Positions 1-7,707 of a DNA stretch of 13,130 nt are shown here, one piece after another. Source of the stretch: JBBDYH01 sp040901795 (GTDB taxonomy: Bacteria; Planctomycetota; Planctomycetia; Pirellulales; JALHPA01); contig JBBDYH010000152.1 of the NCBI GenBank assembly GCA_040901795.1, positions 1 through 13,130 on the forward strand. The letters are read 5' to 3'. Position numbers and translations under genes: made by a program. The notes under the pieces were generated by a model that saw nothing but the letters and a program-made list of their open reading frames with translations, made no database searches and had not been told where the DNA came from. Positions within the stretch are counted from its first letter, which is position 1. Each line of letters begins with the position of its first letter.

Positions 1-30
1 CAGTTATCTCGTGTGTGAGGAGTGACAAGC

Positions 31-246
31 ATGCCGGTTGGTACGATTAAGAAGCTGGTCCATGACAAGGGCTTTGGATTCATCGCCGCAAGCGATGGAA
101 CGGACGTGTTCTTCCATCACTCCACGGTGGCGGATCGTCAGTTCGACAACCTGGAGGAGGGCCAGCAGGTCGATTACACCGTCGATCCGGCGGGTGGATC
201 GGGCGGCAAAGGACCACGCGCGTTGTCTGTGACGCCCGCTCAGTGA
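31..246 (+). CDS. Cold-shock-domain nucleic-acid-binding protein, 71 aa
   Basis: A small single-domain cold-shock protein, expected to bind single-stranded RNA or DNA in the cytoplasm and act as an RNA chaperone. The RNP1-type motif KGFGFIA lies at about residues 13-19 and the RNP2-type motif DVFFHHS at about residues 25-31. Total length matches the family (about 70 residues). An in-frame GTG at 22 would add three residues, but ATG 31 is preferred because GAGGAG (17-22) sits eight bases upstream of it. The usual KWF aromatic patch before RNP1 is replaced by KKLV, so one face of the canonical binding surface is altered. It stands alone and is followed by a 270-bp gap with hairpins. The family call is firm; a specific cold-shock role is not shown. 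Confidence 0.93.
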   Translation: MPVGTIKKLVHDKGFGFIAASDGTDVFFHHSTVADRQFDNLEEGQQVDYTVDPAGGSGGKGPRALSVTPAQ

Positions 247-262
247 CGCGACGCGCCTGGCG

Positions 263-320
263 GTAGGTCGGCCTTCCAAAGCCGACCTGAAGGCTCGACG
301 GACTTGGAAGGCCGTCGTAC
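263..320. repeat. Imperfect inverted-repeat element after the cold-shock gene
   Basis: Arms GTAGGTCGGCCTTCCAA (263-279) and TTGGAAGGCCGTCGTAC (304-320) are complementary at 15 of 17 positions. A second fold is nested inside it: GGTCGGC (266-272) pairs perfectly with GCCGACC (281-287). It starts 17 bases after the cold-shock stop codon, so it could act as a terminator, but it has no T-tract. Its two-fold structure also resembles a dispersed palindromic repeat. No target-site duplication is visible. Confidence 0.6.
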
Positions 321-347
321 CCTCCAAATGTCGAAGTCAACCAAACA

Positions 348-371
348 GGGACGGCCGACGGCGGCCGTCCC
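348..371. terminator. Perfect 10-bp GC-rich hairpin, possible terminator
   Basis: GGGACGGCCG (348-357) and CGGCCGTCCC (362-371) form a perfect stem around the loop ACGG. The sequence after it is TATTGCGTT, which is not a true T-tract, so classical intrinsic termination is uncertain. It lies between the cold-shock gene and the preferred start of the next gene, and argues against starting that gene at the upstream in-frame codon at 304. Confidence 0.45.
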
Positions 372-516
372 TATTGCGTTATGCGGCAAACCGCAGAGCC
401 ACTTTCGCATTCGGCCCTCGTTTTCTACGATGAGCGGTACCGCGCGTTCGCGCGCGGCGGACGGACAACAGCAACGGACGTGCAATTGTGCCGGCCGCTC
501 AACGAGCGAGGTCTTC

Positions 517-3500
517 ATGACGCAGTGCGAAGGAAAGTCCATTGCGCCCACACTCTACCAGGAGTTGTTGGGTTATTTGAACTTTTCGTCGGGGACCTCG
601 GACGCCAAATTCCTCCGCGGGCTCAATGAGCTTTACGCTCATCTGGAAGCGGGATTGCCTGCCGAGGGCGAAGCGTTCCGCACCCTGCACCAGGCGCTGG
701 TCGAGCAGCTTGGCGAGCTGACCGAAAAATCGCCCGCATTTCGCGACATCGCGCAGGCGCAAGCCGTGCTGGCGCTCGTCTTTGAGCGGGTGCTGCCGGC
801 GTATCGCCATCATCATCGCGACTTGCTCTTTCATCAGGCCGATCGCGACCTGTTTCGTCCTTTCTATTTGGCCCGTGTCTGTGAGGCGGTGTTGGCCGAA
901 GGCCCTCCCTGGGAGGAGCAGGAGCGGATCGTCACCAACGTGCTGGCGCGACTCAACGATTTCATCGGACATCGCCCGCTGGCGGTGCTCGAGAATGGCC
1001 GGCGCGCCGAGCCTTACGCGCACGAGCGCTTGCGGCCGGTTCCGCTGTACATCGCCGGCGCAGGCGTGGCTTGCGGCAAGTATGAACGGCTGGTGGCAGA
1101 CGCGCTTGCAACGCTCGCTACGACCGATCCTGATATCTTGCGGCTCGCACATTTCGATCCCGATGCCTTGGAGGAGCTGGCTTTCGACCCGCGCGCCTAC
1201 GACTTCAACCATCCAGTGAACAAGCGGCCAAACTACCATTTCGGGCAGTGGGACCCGCACCATGTCGACAATCAGGGGCGCTATCGGCGATTCGTGGTGC
1301 AACAGACGTTGCTCGACGCGCTGTTGGAGCGCGTGGAGACACAGACCGATCTGCCGGCGGAGGAGGTGCTGCGCGAGGCCTCGGTGGTGCTGGCAGGTAC
1401 GATTCTGATGGCCGCGGGCACCAGCGGCAGCGGCCCCGAGGCATTCGATTCATCGATGACGCTCTCCACGTTGCTGCCGCGAATCGCAGGGTACCGCGAT
1501 GACTTCTACCGGCAGATGTTAGCCAGGCTGACCGGTCCCCATGCCGAGCGCCTCCGCGGTGAGACGGTTGCCCTGCGTCAGCCGTTTGCAGCCGCCCGGC
1601 AGCACCTGAACAGCGCGCTGGCGCGTCGGCGGGCGCTGCAGCTTCAGCACGTTCACCTGGCGATCCTGTTTGCGCGGATGGGTTACGCCGATGCGGCGAC
1701 ACGTCAGGCGAACATTGTCCCAACGGCTTCGGCGCGAATGTTGTGCAAGATCCATTGCCTGCTCACGGCGGCCGAGCACGACGTCGAGCGGACGCAGCTT
1801 GAGAGCGGCTTGCGCTATTTGGCTGAGGCCGAGTCGCTCCTGTTGCGCGGCATTGAATGCGGGGCGATCGTCGATCCCTGGACGATTCTGGGTTTTGGCG
1901 GGCAGTTCAGCTTGTTTCCCGCCGTCGAGAACAGCGTGCCCGATCTCCGTGCGGATGACTTGTTGGAGCTGTTGGAGCACGTTTTCACGCTCGCGGCGAG
2001 GCTCTGGCACCAGGCGGTCGTGGTGGCAGATCGCGAGCTGCAAGAGCGCGCGGCGGCGCAGTTTTTGACGCGAGCCGAGTGGTGGGACCGCTTTGCCACC
2101 ACGTCGGTTTCGAGCGTCAAACGCGTCGCGGGGCGGGAAATGCACGAGGCGGCCGCCCGCGTGGCCGAGGCGCTGTCGGCGTGGCACGTAGCGGGCGCCG
2201 CTGCGGCGGACATCGCGTTCTGGCGGCCGCATGTCGAGCGCTTCGATTCGCCCCATACCTATGCGCGCGTGGTCGAGGCGCTGCTGGAGCGTGGTCGCCT
2301 GGCCGAATCGCAAGCGCTCTTGATGCACTGGCTGAGCCAGGCCGAGATGATTCCGCTCGAGGACGGGCGCTCGTCATTTCATCGCCTCCTCATGCAATGG
2401 CTACACCAAGCGCTCGGTATCACGACGAAGGGCGATTTGTCAAGCGCGGCGGGGACGTCGGAAAGGGGCCGCTCGCAGGCGTTGAACCAAGATTCTTTGC
2501 AGGAGAAGCAACGTGTCATCGAGCGATTCTTTGATCATTTGGAGGCCAACGCCGAGGCGCTGTGGCAAGTGCCCCAGCTCGAGACAGCCCGCGAGCTGAT
2601 TGGCGAGTCCGGCGAGCTGTCCGAGGCAAACGAGGCCGAGGATGATGACGGCGACAGCGGCGACGTTTACAGCGCGGCCTATGAGGATGTGATCTACCGC
2701 GACAGCACCGCGGACGGCATTGATGCCGAAATGCTGGAAGCTGGAAGCGAGCCGACCGATTACGAGTTAGAAGGCGAATCGTCGCGCTTGGCCAGCCGGC
2801 TGGCGCTCTTGGCCACCGTCGCGCGGCAATGGAAAACGGTTGCGATCGCGGCGGGATATTGGGGCGCCTGCGTTGCGGAAGAGTGTTCCCGTGCCGAAAG
2901 CGGTGATGGGGCTCAAGCCGCCGCGCCGGCGCCGCAGGGCCTGTTGAGCGGCGAATCGGTTTTCGGCTGGCTCAAACAGGCGGCGCTGAACCGCGAGCGA
3001 TTGGGGCAATTAATCGTGACCATCGAGCGGCAGCCTCTAACGGCCTCGTCGGCGAGCCAAGACGCGCTGATGGAGTATGACCGCCGCCGCGTCATCAAAG
3101 AAACGCTGCTGGAAAAAGTCGTCGCCACATCCGTCGCCATGACCGAAGCACAGCAATTGCTCGAAGCGATCGGCAAAACGTCCTCGTCGGCGGATGAGCC
3201 GGCCGCAGAAGGAGCCAGCGCTTCCGACGACTGGCGCGAAATCGTGCGCCTGTGGCGAGCGCTGCTGGCCCGCGACGCCGCTGCGGTCCGCGACCGCTGG
3301 CCCATTTTTCTGGCCGCCATCCGTCGCCGTCCCTTGTTATATGTGCCGCTGGCCCGAGGGGGCGACGGCCGCCGCATCGCCGCCGCGCGCAACCTGCAGC
3401 ACACTTTTCGCGAATTGCTCCGCCGCCTGCCGCGTCTGGGGCTGTTGCGCGAAACCTGCCAGCTCATTCAGGCGGCGCGCGCCATGGAGCGCGATCATCC

Positions 3501-4620
3501 GCTGGGCGCGGGCGCCGTCACCGAGTTTGATCGTCTGTTTGAGGTCGGCTACAAGGCGATCGTCGAGTGCCTGATCGAATCCTCAGGCGCGTGGACTTCC
3601 AGTTTCGATACTGCCGGCGAAGGCGCCGATACACAGCTCATCGACGCTCTGCAGCAGGTGACCGAATCGCTGCTAAGCGAGTGGCTGTCGCATAGCCGGA
3701 CCTTGCGGCTGTCCGTCCTCGAAAAGGTCTCGACCGAAAAGGACTGGGAGGAGCTGCTGGCTTTCGTGCAACGATATGGGCACGATTTATTTACGCAACG
3801 GTTCTTCCATCTGGCCAACCTGCGGGCGATTTTGCACCAGGGCGTAGAGCCGTGGCTGGAGCGCCTCGGCGCCGATCCAGACGCCGCCGAAGAGCTGTCG
3901 CTGGTGGCCGACCTGGACGACGCTTTGCCACGTGCGGAGGCGAAGAAGCATCTCACGCTGGTGATCGAAGCGGTCGTGGAAAACTTCGCGGAGTATCGCG
4001 ACTATAACGCCACCACGACGCAGTCGGACCGCGGGGAGCTGGTCTACATGTTGTTAGACTTCCTGCGCGTCAAAGTGGCCTATGAGCGGATCCACTGGAA
4101 CCTGCGGCCGGTGATGATGGCGCACGAAGTTCTCGTGCGCTGCGGACGCGCGGGGGCCGCCGAACTCTGGCGGCGGGCAATGGCCGAGCGGACCGGCGAC
4201 ACCGCTGAGCAACATTTGCGACGGCTGGCCCAACTGCAGAAGAAGTACGGCATGCGGCTGCCGACCGTCGCGGATCGACTGGCGGAGCGCTTCGTGCGGC
4301 CACTGGCGATCGATCGCGTCAAGGCGCTCGTCAAACCCGCCGTCGAACAGGCCAAAGCCGGCGGCGAACCGACCGCCTTCGAACAGCTTGAGGAAGAGGC
4401 CAGCACACTGGCCGAAGAACCGAGCGGCGCTGGCTTGGATCTGCCCGACTGGCTGCTGGCCTTGGAAGACGAAGTCGATCGCGAAACCTCGCCCGGCCGC
4501 AGAGGCGATCTGCCGTCCGATCCGCTGGATCAGGCGCCGCGCACCCGCTTGAGCTGGCACGAGTTTCAACAACAGCTCGCGAATTGGGAGGTGAAGTACT
4601 TGGAGGATAAGGCGTCGTGA
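517..4620 (+). CDS. Large uncharacterised protein, about 1367 aa
   Basis: I do not recognise a characterised family. The frame is open for 4.1 kb and the composition suits a helix-rich cytoplasmic protein: many Leu, Ala, Glu and Arg, with no signal peptide or membrane segment seen. ATG 517 is preferred over in-frame codons back to 304, because GCGAGG (506-511) sits five bases before it and the upstream stretch contains intergenic hairpins and reads as low-quality protein. Visible landmarks are a His triplet at residues 98-100, a distinctive aromatic/His segment DFNHPVNKRPNYHFGQWDPH at 229-248, a strongly acidic, probably disordered linker at about 701-753, and a Trp/Leu/acid-rich tail starting near 1310. 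The helical halves flanking the linker suggest a two-part scaffold. No nucleotide-binding or catalytic motif was found. It converges with the ATP-grasp gene, so they are not an operon. It is probably a planctomycete-specific family (inference). Confidence 0.85.
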   Translation: MTQCEGKSIAPTLYQELLGYLNFSSGTSDAKFLRGLNELYAHLEAGLPAEGEAFRTLHQALVEQLGELTEKSPAFRDIAQAQAVLALVFERVLPAYRHHHRDLLFHQADRDLFRPFYLARVCEAVLAEGPPWEEQERIVTNVLARLNDFIGHRPLAVLENGRRAEPYAHERLRPVPLYIAGAGVACGKYERLVADALATLATTDPDILRLAHFDPDALEELAFDPRAYDFNHPVNKRPNYHFGQWDPHHVDNQGRYRRFVVQQTLLDALLERVETQTDLPAEEVLREASVVLAGTILMAAGTSGSGPEAFDSSMTLSTLLPRIAGYRDDFYRQMLARLTGPHAERLRGETVALRQPFAAARQHLNSALARRRALQLQHVHLAILFARMGYADAATRQANIVPTASARMLCKIHCLLTAAEHDVERTQLESGLRYLAEAESLLLRGIECGAIVDPWTILGFGGQFSLFPAVENSVPDLRADDLLELLEHVFTLAARLWHQAVVVADRELQERAAAQFLTRAEWWDRFATTSVSSVKRVAGREMHEAAARVAEALSAWHVAGAAAADIAFWRPHVERFDSPHTYARVVEALLERGRLAESQALLMHWLSQAEMIPLEDGRSSFHRLLMQWLHQALGITTKGDLSSAAGTSERGRSQALNQDSLQEKQRVIERFFDHLEANAEALWQVPQLETARELIGESGELSEANEAEDDDGDSGDVYSAAYEDVIYRDSTADGIDAEMLEAGSEPTDYELEGESSRLASRLALLATVARQWKTVAIAAGYWGACVAEECSRAESGDGAQAAAPAPQGLLSGESVFGWLKQAALNRERLGQLIVTIERQPLTASSASQDALMEYDRRRVIKETLLEKVVATSVAMTEAQQLLEAIGKTSSSADEPAAEGASASDDWREIVRLWRALLARDAAAVRDRWPIFLAAIRRRPLLYVPLARGGDGRRIAAARNLQHTFRELLRRLPRLGLLRETCQLIQAARAMERDHPLGAGAVTEFDRLFEVGYKAIVECLIESSGAWTSSFDTAGEGADTQLIDALQQVTESLLSEWLSHSRTLRLSVLEKVSTEKDWEELLAFVQRYGHDLFTQRFFHLANLRAILHQGVEPWLERLGADPDAAEELSLVADLDDALPRAEAKKHLTLVIEAVVENFAEYRDYNATTTQSDRGELVYMLLDFLRVKVAYERIHWNLRPVMMAHEVLVRCGRAGAAELWRRAMAERTGDTAEQHLRRLAQLQKKYGMRLPTVADRLAERFVRPLAIDRVKALVKPAVEQAKAGGEPTAFEQLEEEASTLAEEPSGAGLDLPDWLLALEDEVDRETSPGRRGDLPSDPLDQAPRTRLSWHEFQQQLANWEVKYLEDKAS

Positions 4621-4664
4621 GGGGCGCAATCGGCTCGAACACGCGCGACCTGATTACCGTAGCC

Positions 4665-4706
4665 GAACTCGCCAGACTTCGGGAATCCCTGAATTCTGGC
4701 GAATTC
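4665..4706. terminator. Bidirectional hairpin terminator between convergent genes
   Basis: GAACTCGCCAGA (4665-4676) pairs with TCTGGCGAATTC (4695-4706) at 11 of 12 positions. The loop can fold further, TTCGGG (4678-4683) against CCC and GAA (4687-4693) with one bulged T. It lies 44 bases after the stop of the large plus-strand gene and two bases after the minus-strand ATP-grasp stop, where a shared two-way terminator is expected. Neither side has a long T-tract. Confidence 0.6.
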
Positions 4707-4708
4707 AG

Positions 4709-5953
4709 CTACGTGGTAAGCTCCGTCTCCAACTCTTCCGCCGCTCGGCTTAGCTCGGCACAGACGCTTGCGGCGCTTGGCCCGTCGGCCAACAGCGTCA
4801 ATACCGGCTGACCCTGGCGAAATGGTGTACCCGCCGCCGGAATGTCGGCGACGGTGGGGCGCGACTGTGCCAGATTCCGTTCGACCGCCCACTGCGCCGC
4901 GGCGCGTGAAAAGAGGCCGTCGCGCCGTGCATAGTAGATCAGCTTGCCAGCGGTCGTCTCAGCCGATTGACCCAGCGGCGGCGGCAGTTGTTGGAAGCAG
5001 CAGGCCGCCTCGTGCCATTCGATCGAGAGCAGACGATGTGGGCGACGCGTTTGAGTCCGCACTGCCGACGCGCGCTCGAGCACTTCGATCGATGCCGTGT
5101 AACGGGGATTGATCTCCACCGGCCATACATTCTGAGCGTTCAAGATTGCATCGACTCCGAATAAACCAACCAGACCACACTCGCGGGCAAGGGCGCTGCC
5201 AATGCGCTTGATGGTACGATAGTGCTGATCTTCGAGGACCAATGGCCCCAGTGAGCCGGTATAGCGAAACGGGGCGTCGCTGAAGTTGGTTGCTGCGCGG
5301 TTCTCGCACGGCCGATGCAGGTCATTTTCACCTGCAATCACGCTTAGCGCTGCGGCCCAATCCCCGCCGACGAGCTGTTGTGTCACGCCGAGGATCGCCG
5401 CCTCTCCCTCGGCGGCCACAAAGATCGCCGCGATTGGAATCCCGGCGATCCGCTCCTGAAAATACCAGTGGTCCGGGTCCGCGCGACTCGCTCGCGCGGC
5501 GACTTCTGCCGTCCAGAGCGAGACTCCCTGGCCGTTAGCCGAGCGCAAGGGCTTACGCATCCAGGAGCCGTTGCGCGGCAGCTCCAGCGCTGAGAGCGAA
5601 GCCCGCGGCGCGGGAAGTCCCAATTCGGCCAAGGCACGCGACCAGAGAATCGGATCCCGCGCCCGCCGCAATGCGCCACCGTCGTTGCCGTAAAGCGGCC
5701 GCAGCCGGGCCAGCTCGTCGATCAAATCCGGATGATTCTCGAGCGCTCCCGTGTACATCCACGGCTCCGCTGGCGAGGCATGCAATAACTCAGGCAGCCC
5801 TTGCGGATAGTCGTCCACGCGCTCGACCGTTGAGACGGCTTGTAAATCCACGTCGGCGAACAGATCGGCGCACCACGGTTCAAAGCCCGCCGCGCGCGCA
5901 GAAAACGCCGCCGCACGAGCGCTCGCGCCGACGATGGTCAAGACCTTAGCCAT
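4709..5953 (-). CDS. ATP-grasp ligase related to biotin carboxylase, 414 aa
   Basis: ATP-grasp enzymes join a carboxylate to a nucleophile through an acylphosphate, using ATP and Mg. An N-terminal Rossmann-like segment (VLTIVGASARAAAFSARAAG, residues 4-23) is followed by the ATP-grasp fold. This shows the nucleotide-binding MRKPLRSANGQG (132-143, Lys134), the YFQE strand (164-167), and the metal-binding FGVDAIL and EINPRYT region (265-286, with Glu280 and Asn283). The tail AGTPFRQGQPVLTLLADG (374-391) resembles the C-terminal part of carboxylase-like ligases. The layout recalls the predicted carboligase family found in methanogens and with H4MPT genes of methylotrophs. Given fae and the dehydrogenase 2.6 kb away, a role in making the H4MPT cofactor is a reasonable inference, but the substrate cannot be read from sequence. 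The start is the ATG at 5951-5953, with a modest GAGTGA upstream. Confidence 0.88.
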   Translation of the reverse strand: MAKVLTIVGASARAAAFSARAAGFEPWCADLFADVDLQAVSTVERVDDYPQGLPELLHASPAEPWMYTGALENHPDLIDELARLRPLYGNDGGALRRARDPILWSRALAELGLPAPRASLSALELPRNGSWMRKPLRSANGQGVSLWTAEVAARASRADPDHWYFQERIAGIPIAAIFVAAEGEAAILGVTQQLVGGDWAAALSVIAGENDLHRPCENRAATNFSDAPFRYTGSLGPLVLEDQHYRTIKRIGSALARECGLVGLFGVDAILNAQNVWPVEINPRYTASIEVLERASAVRTQTRRPHRLLSIEWHEAACCFQQLPPPLGQSAETTAGKLIYYARRDGLFSRAAAQWAVERNLAQSRPTVADIPAAGTPFRQGQPVLTLLADGPSAASVCAELSRAAEELETELTT

Positions 5954-6183
5954 GAGTTCACTCGCTCGTCGGAACTGCCATGTCCGTCAGTTACCTTACG
6001 ATCCGTCCGGCGGACTGAAACTCTCGCCCCTGCCGGCAAACAACGCATCCGCCGACCCGGCTCTCGCAAATAAGCTACCTTTTAGATGGGACATCAGTCC
6101 AACTGCTGTTAAGTGTTTTTTGTTCTCTTGTCGTGTCAGGAGGGCTCGCCATCAGCTCAACCATTCCGGTTGAGGAGGTATTT
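5954..6183. promoter_or_regulatory. Divergent promoter region, ATP-grasp and VWA genes
   Basis: This 230-bp gap separates two divergently transcribed genes, so it must hold promoters for both. It is more AT-rich near 6070-6130 than its surroundings, including a run of six T at 6115-6120. I could not assign convincing -35 and -10 boxes. The right end forms the leader of the VWA gene, with two Shine-Dalgarno-like sites, AGGAGGG (6138-6144) and GAGGAGG (6172-6178). Only the second has a start codon at a proper distance. Confidence 0.5.
6156..6178 (+). promoter_or_regulatory. Strong RBS partly inside a 7-bp hairpin
   Basis: GAGGAGG (6172-6178) lies five bases before ATG 6184 and fixes the start of the VWA gene. 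Just upstream, CTCAACC (6156-6162) pairs perfectly with GGTTGAG (6168-6174) around the loop ATTCC. The stem therefore covers the first three bases of the ribosome-binding site and could modulate translation. This is a sequence observation; regulation is inferred. Confidence 0.6.
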
Positions 6184-7611
6184 ATGTTAGCCTCGGCGCC
6201 AGTTTCGTCGGTGCGTGCTTCTTCCCGCTCCTTGTTCCTGGAGCGGCGCGGTGCAATCGCGGTGTTCTCTGCATTTCTGATTGCCATCTTGCTCGGGTTC
6301 TGTGCCTTCGCGGTCGATCTGGGTTACATCGCCAATACCAAAACGGAGCTAAGCCGCGCGGTAGATGCCGGCGCGCTGGCCGGCGTCGGCGTCTTGCCGC
6401 AGGGAATCGAAGTCACCACGCCGATGGTCCGGCAGTTTGTCAAAGCCAATATCGTCGGAGCGCGAGCCGTCAAGGATGAGGAGATTCAGGTCGAGGTCGG
6501 GCACTGGGATGCTCAAAGCCGCAGTTTTATTGCCAGTGACGAGCGGCCGTCCGCCTTGCGCGTGGTTGTCGAGCGCCTCAAGCAGCCGCTGTTCTTCGGA
6601 AAGATCTTTGCCAAGAACGACTTCGATCTGCGCGCTGAAGCGATCGCGCAATTCCAGCCGCGCGATATCATGCTCACGCTCGACTTCTCGGCGTCAATGA
6701 ACGACGATAGCACGTTTGCGGCGCTCGGCACACTCGGTTCGTCGCATGTCACCGCGAATCTGCAGCAGATACACTCCGAGCTGGGCAGCGCGACTTACGG
6801 CAGCATGACGTTCAACGGCGTGTTCATCTCATCGACCAACAGCACGACGATCCGCAATACGCTGGGTCTGACCAACGTGCCCTATCCGTACCCGCGAGGA
6901 AGTTGGAGCGAATTCTTCAGCCACGTGCAGAATAATCCCGATCTGAACAATGCCGGTCTTCGCAAGCGTTACGGGCTGAAGACGCTGATCCATTATTGGC
7001 TCTGCGATCGGCCGATGCACCACGAGACGCCTTCGCTGTATGCCGTGAGCGCCCAGCCGGTCAGGGCGCTCAAGGAAGCGACTGAGGTGTTCTTGTCATA
7101 CCTCCAGTCGCAGGACACCGACGACCGCTTGGGTTTGACGATCTACAACTCGCCGAGCGCCACCGCCGTGTTGGAGCACGCCTTAACCGAAAACTATACG
7201 GCGATCAACAACACGATGCGCGCTCGGCAGGCGGGTCACTACGATCACTACACCAACATCGGCGCCGGCATCAATTCGTCGCGTCTGGAGCTGCAACAGC
7301 ATGCGCGGGCCGGAGCGTTTCGCATGATCGTGCTGATGACCGATGGCATCGCCAATCGCCCTACGAACACGACAACCGCCCGCGCTTATGTGTTATCCGA
7401 GGCTCAGGCCTGTGCCGGCGCTAAAATCCCTGTGGTGACGATCAGCATGGGCGCCGGCGCCGACGTGGGCTTGATGCAGCAGGTCGCGGACATCACCGGC
7501 GGGCAGCACTTCAACATCCCCGGCGGCCAGACCGCTGCGCAATACGAAGCAGATTTGAAAGAGGTCTTCGAGAAGATTGCGAATACGCGGCCGTTAAAGC
7601 TCGTGCAATAA
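6184..7611 (+). CDS. Tad-like membrane-anchored VWA-domain protein, 475 aa
   Basis: A TadE/TadG-like N-terminus (RRGAIAVFSAFLIAILLGFC from residue 21, then AVDLGYIANTKTELSRAVDA) forms one membrane segment at about 23-45, typical of Flp/Tad pilus-associated minor proteins. A von Willebrand A domain follows from about residue 159. Its metal site (MIDAS) is complete: Asp167, Ser169 and Ser171 in DFSASM, Thr357 in TNIGAGI, and Asp387 in MTDG. The domain should face outward and bind a ligand through a metal ion. About 120 residues (173-292) are inserted between the first strand and the first helix, far longer than in a minimal VWA fold. The start is ATG 6184, set by the GAGGAGG site; an in-frame GTG at 6133 would add 17 residues without helping the fold. 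No other tad genes are in the window, so pilus assembly is not demonstrated. Confidence 0.9.
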   Translation: MLASAPVSSVRASSRSLFLERRGAIAVFSAFLIAILLGFCAFAVDLGYIANTKTELSRAVDAGALAGVGVLPQGIEVTTPMVRQFVKANIVGARAVKDEEIQVEVGHWDAQSRSFIASDERPSALRVVVERLKQPLFFGKIFAKNDFDLRAEAIAQFQPRDIMLTLDFSASMNDDSTFAALGTLGSSHVTANLQQIHSELGSATYGSMTFNGVFISSTNSTTIRNTLGLTNVPYPYPRGSWSEFFSHVQNNPDLNNAGLRKRYGLKTLIHYWLCDRPMHHETPSLYAVSAQPVRALKEATEVFLSYLQSQDTDDRLGLTIYNSPSATAVLEHALTENYTAINNTMRARQAGHYDHYTNIGAGINSSRLELQQHARAGAFRMIVLMTDGIANRPTNTTTARAYVLSEAQACAGAKIPVVTISMGAGADVGLMQQVADITGGQHFNIPGGQTAAQYEADLKEVFEKIANTRPLKLVQ

Positions 7612-7617
7612 GAGCAG

Positions 7618-7699
7618 CTTGGGTGGCACGCCCAGAGCGAAGTGATGGGCGTGGCGGATAAGACCACGCCCTACGCGAACTCAGGGTGTGCCACCCAAG
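7618..7699. repeat. 82-bp element with perfect 12-bp inverted ends
   Basis: CTTGGGTGGCAC (7618-7629) is the exact reverse complement of GTGCCACCCAAG (7688-7699). Inside, GGGCGTGG (7647-7654) pairs perfectly with CCACGCCC (7664-7671). The element fills nearly all of the gap between two convergent genes, where it could end transcription from both sides. Its compact nested palindromes suggest a REP- or MITE-like dispersed repeat. I see no target-site duplication in the flanks and no internal coding potential. Confidence 0.65.
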
Positions 7700-7707
7700 A
7701 TTCAGCC

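Noticed and set aside
403..431. Promoter candidate TTTCGC, 17 bases, TACGAT before the large gene
   Set aside because: Both boxes are poor matches, and such pairs are easily found by chance in a gap of this size.
304..516. In-frame N-terminal extension of the large gene back to 304
   Set aside because: This stretch overlaps two hairpin elements, lacks a ribosome-binding site at 304 and reads as low-quality protein. ATG 517 has a purine-rich site at the right distance.
499..2328. Two long minus-strand open frames (499-1302 and 1519-2328)
   Set aside because: Both are antisense to the large plus-strand gene, have no recognisable domain, and are expected by chance in GC-rich coding DNA.
7618..7699. 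Insertion sequence or complete MITE with target duplication
   Set aside because: The inverted ends are perfect, but the flanks show no direct duplication and no transposase exists in the window. It is reported only as a repeat.
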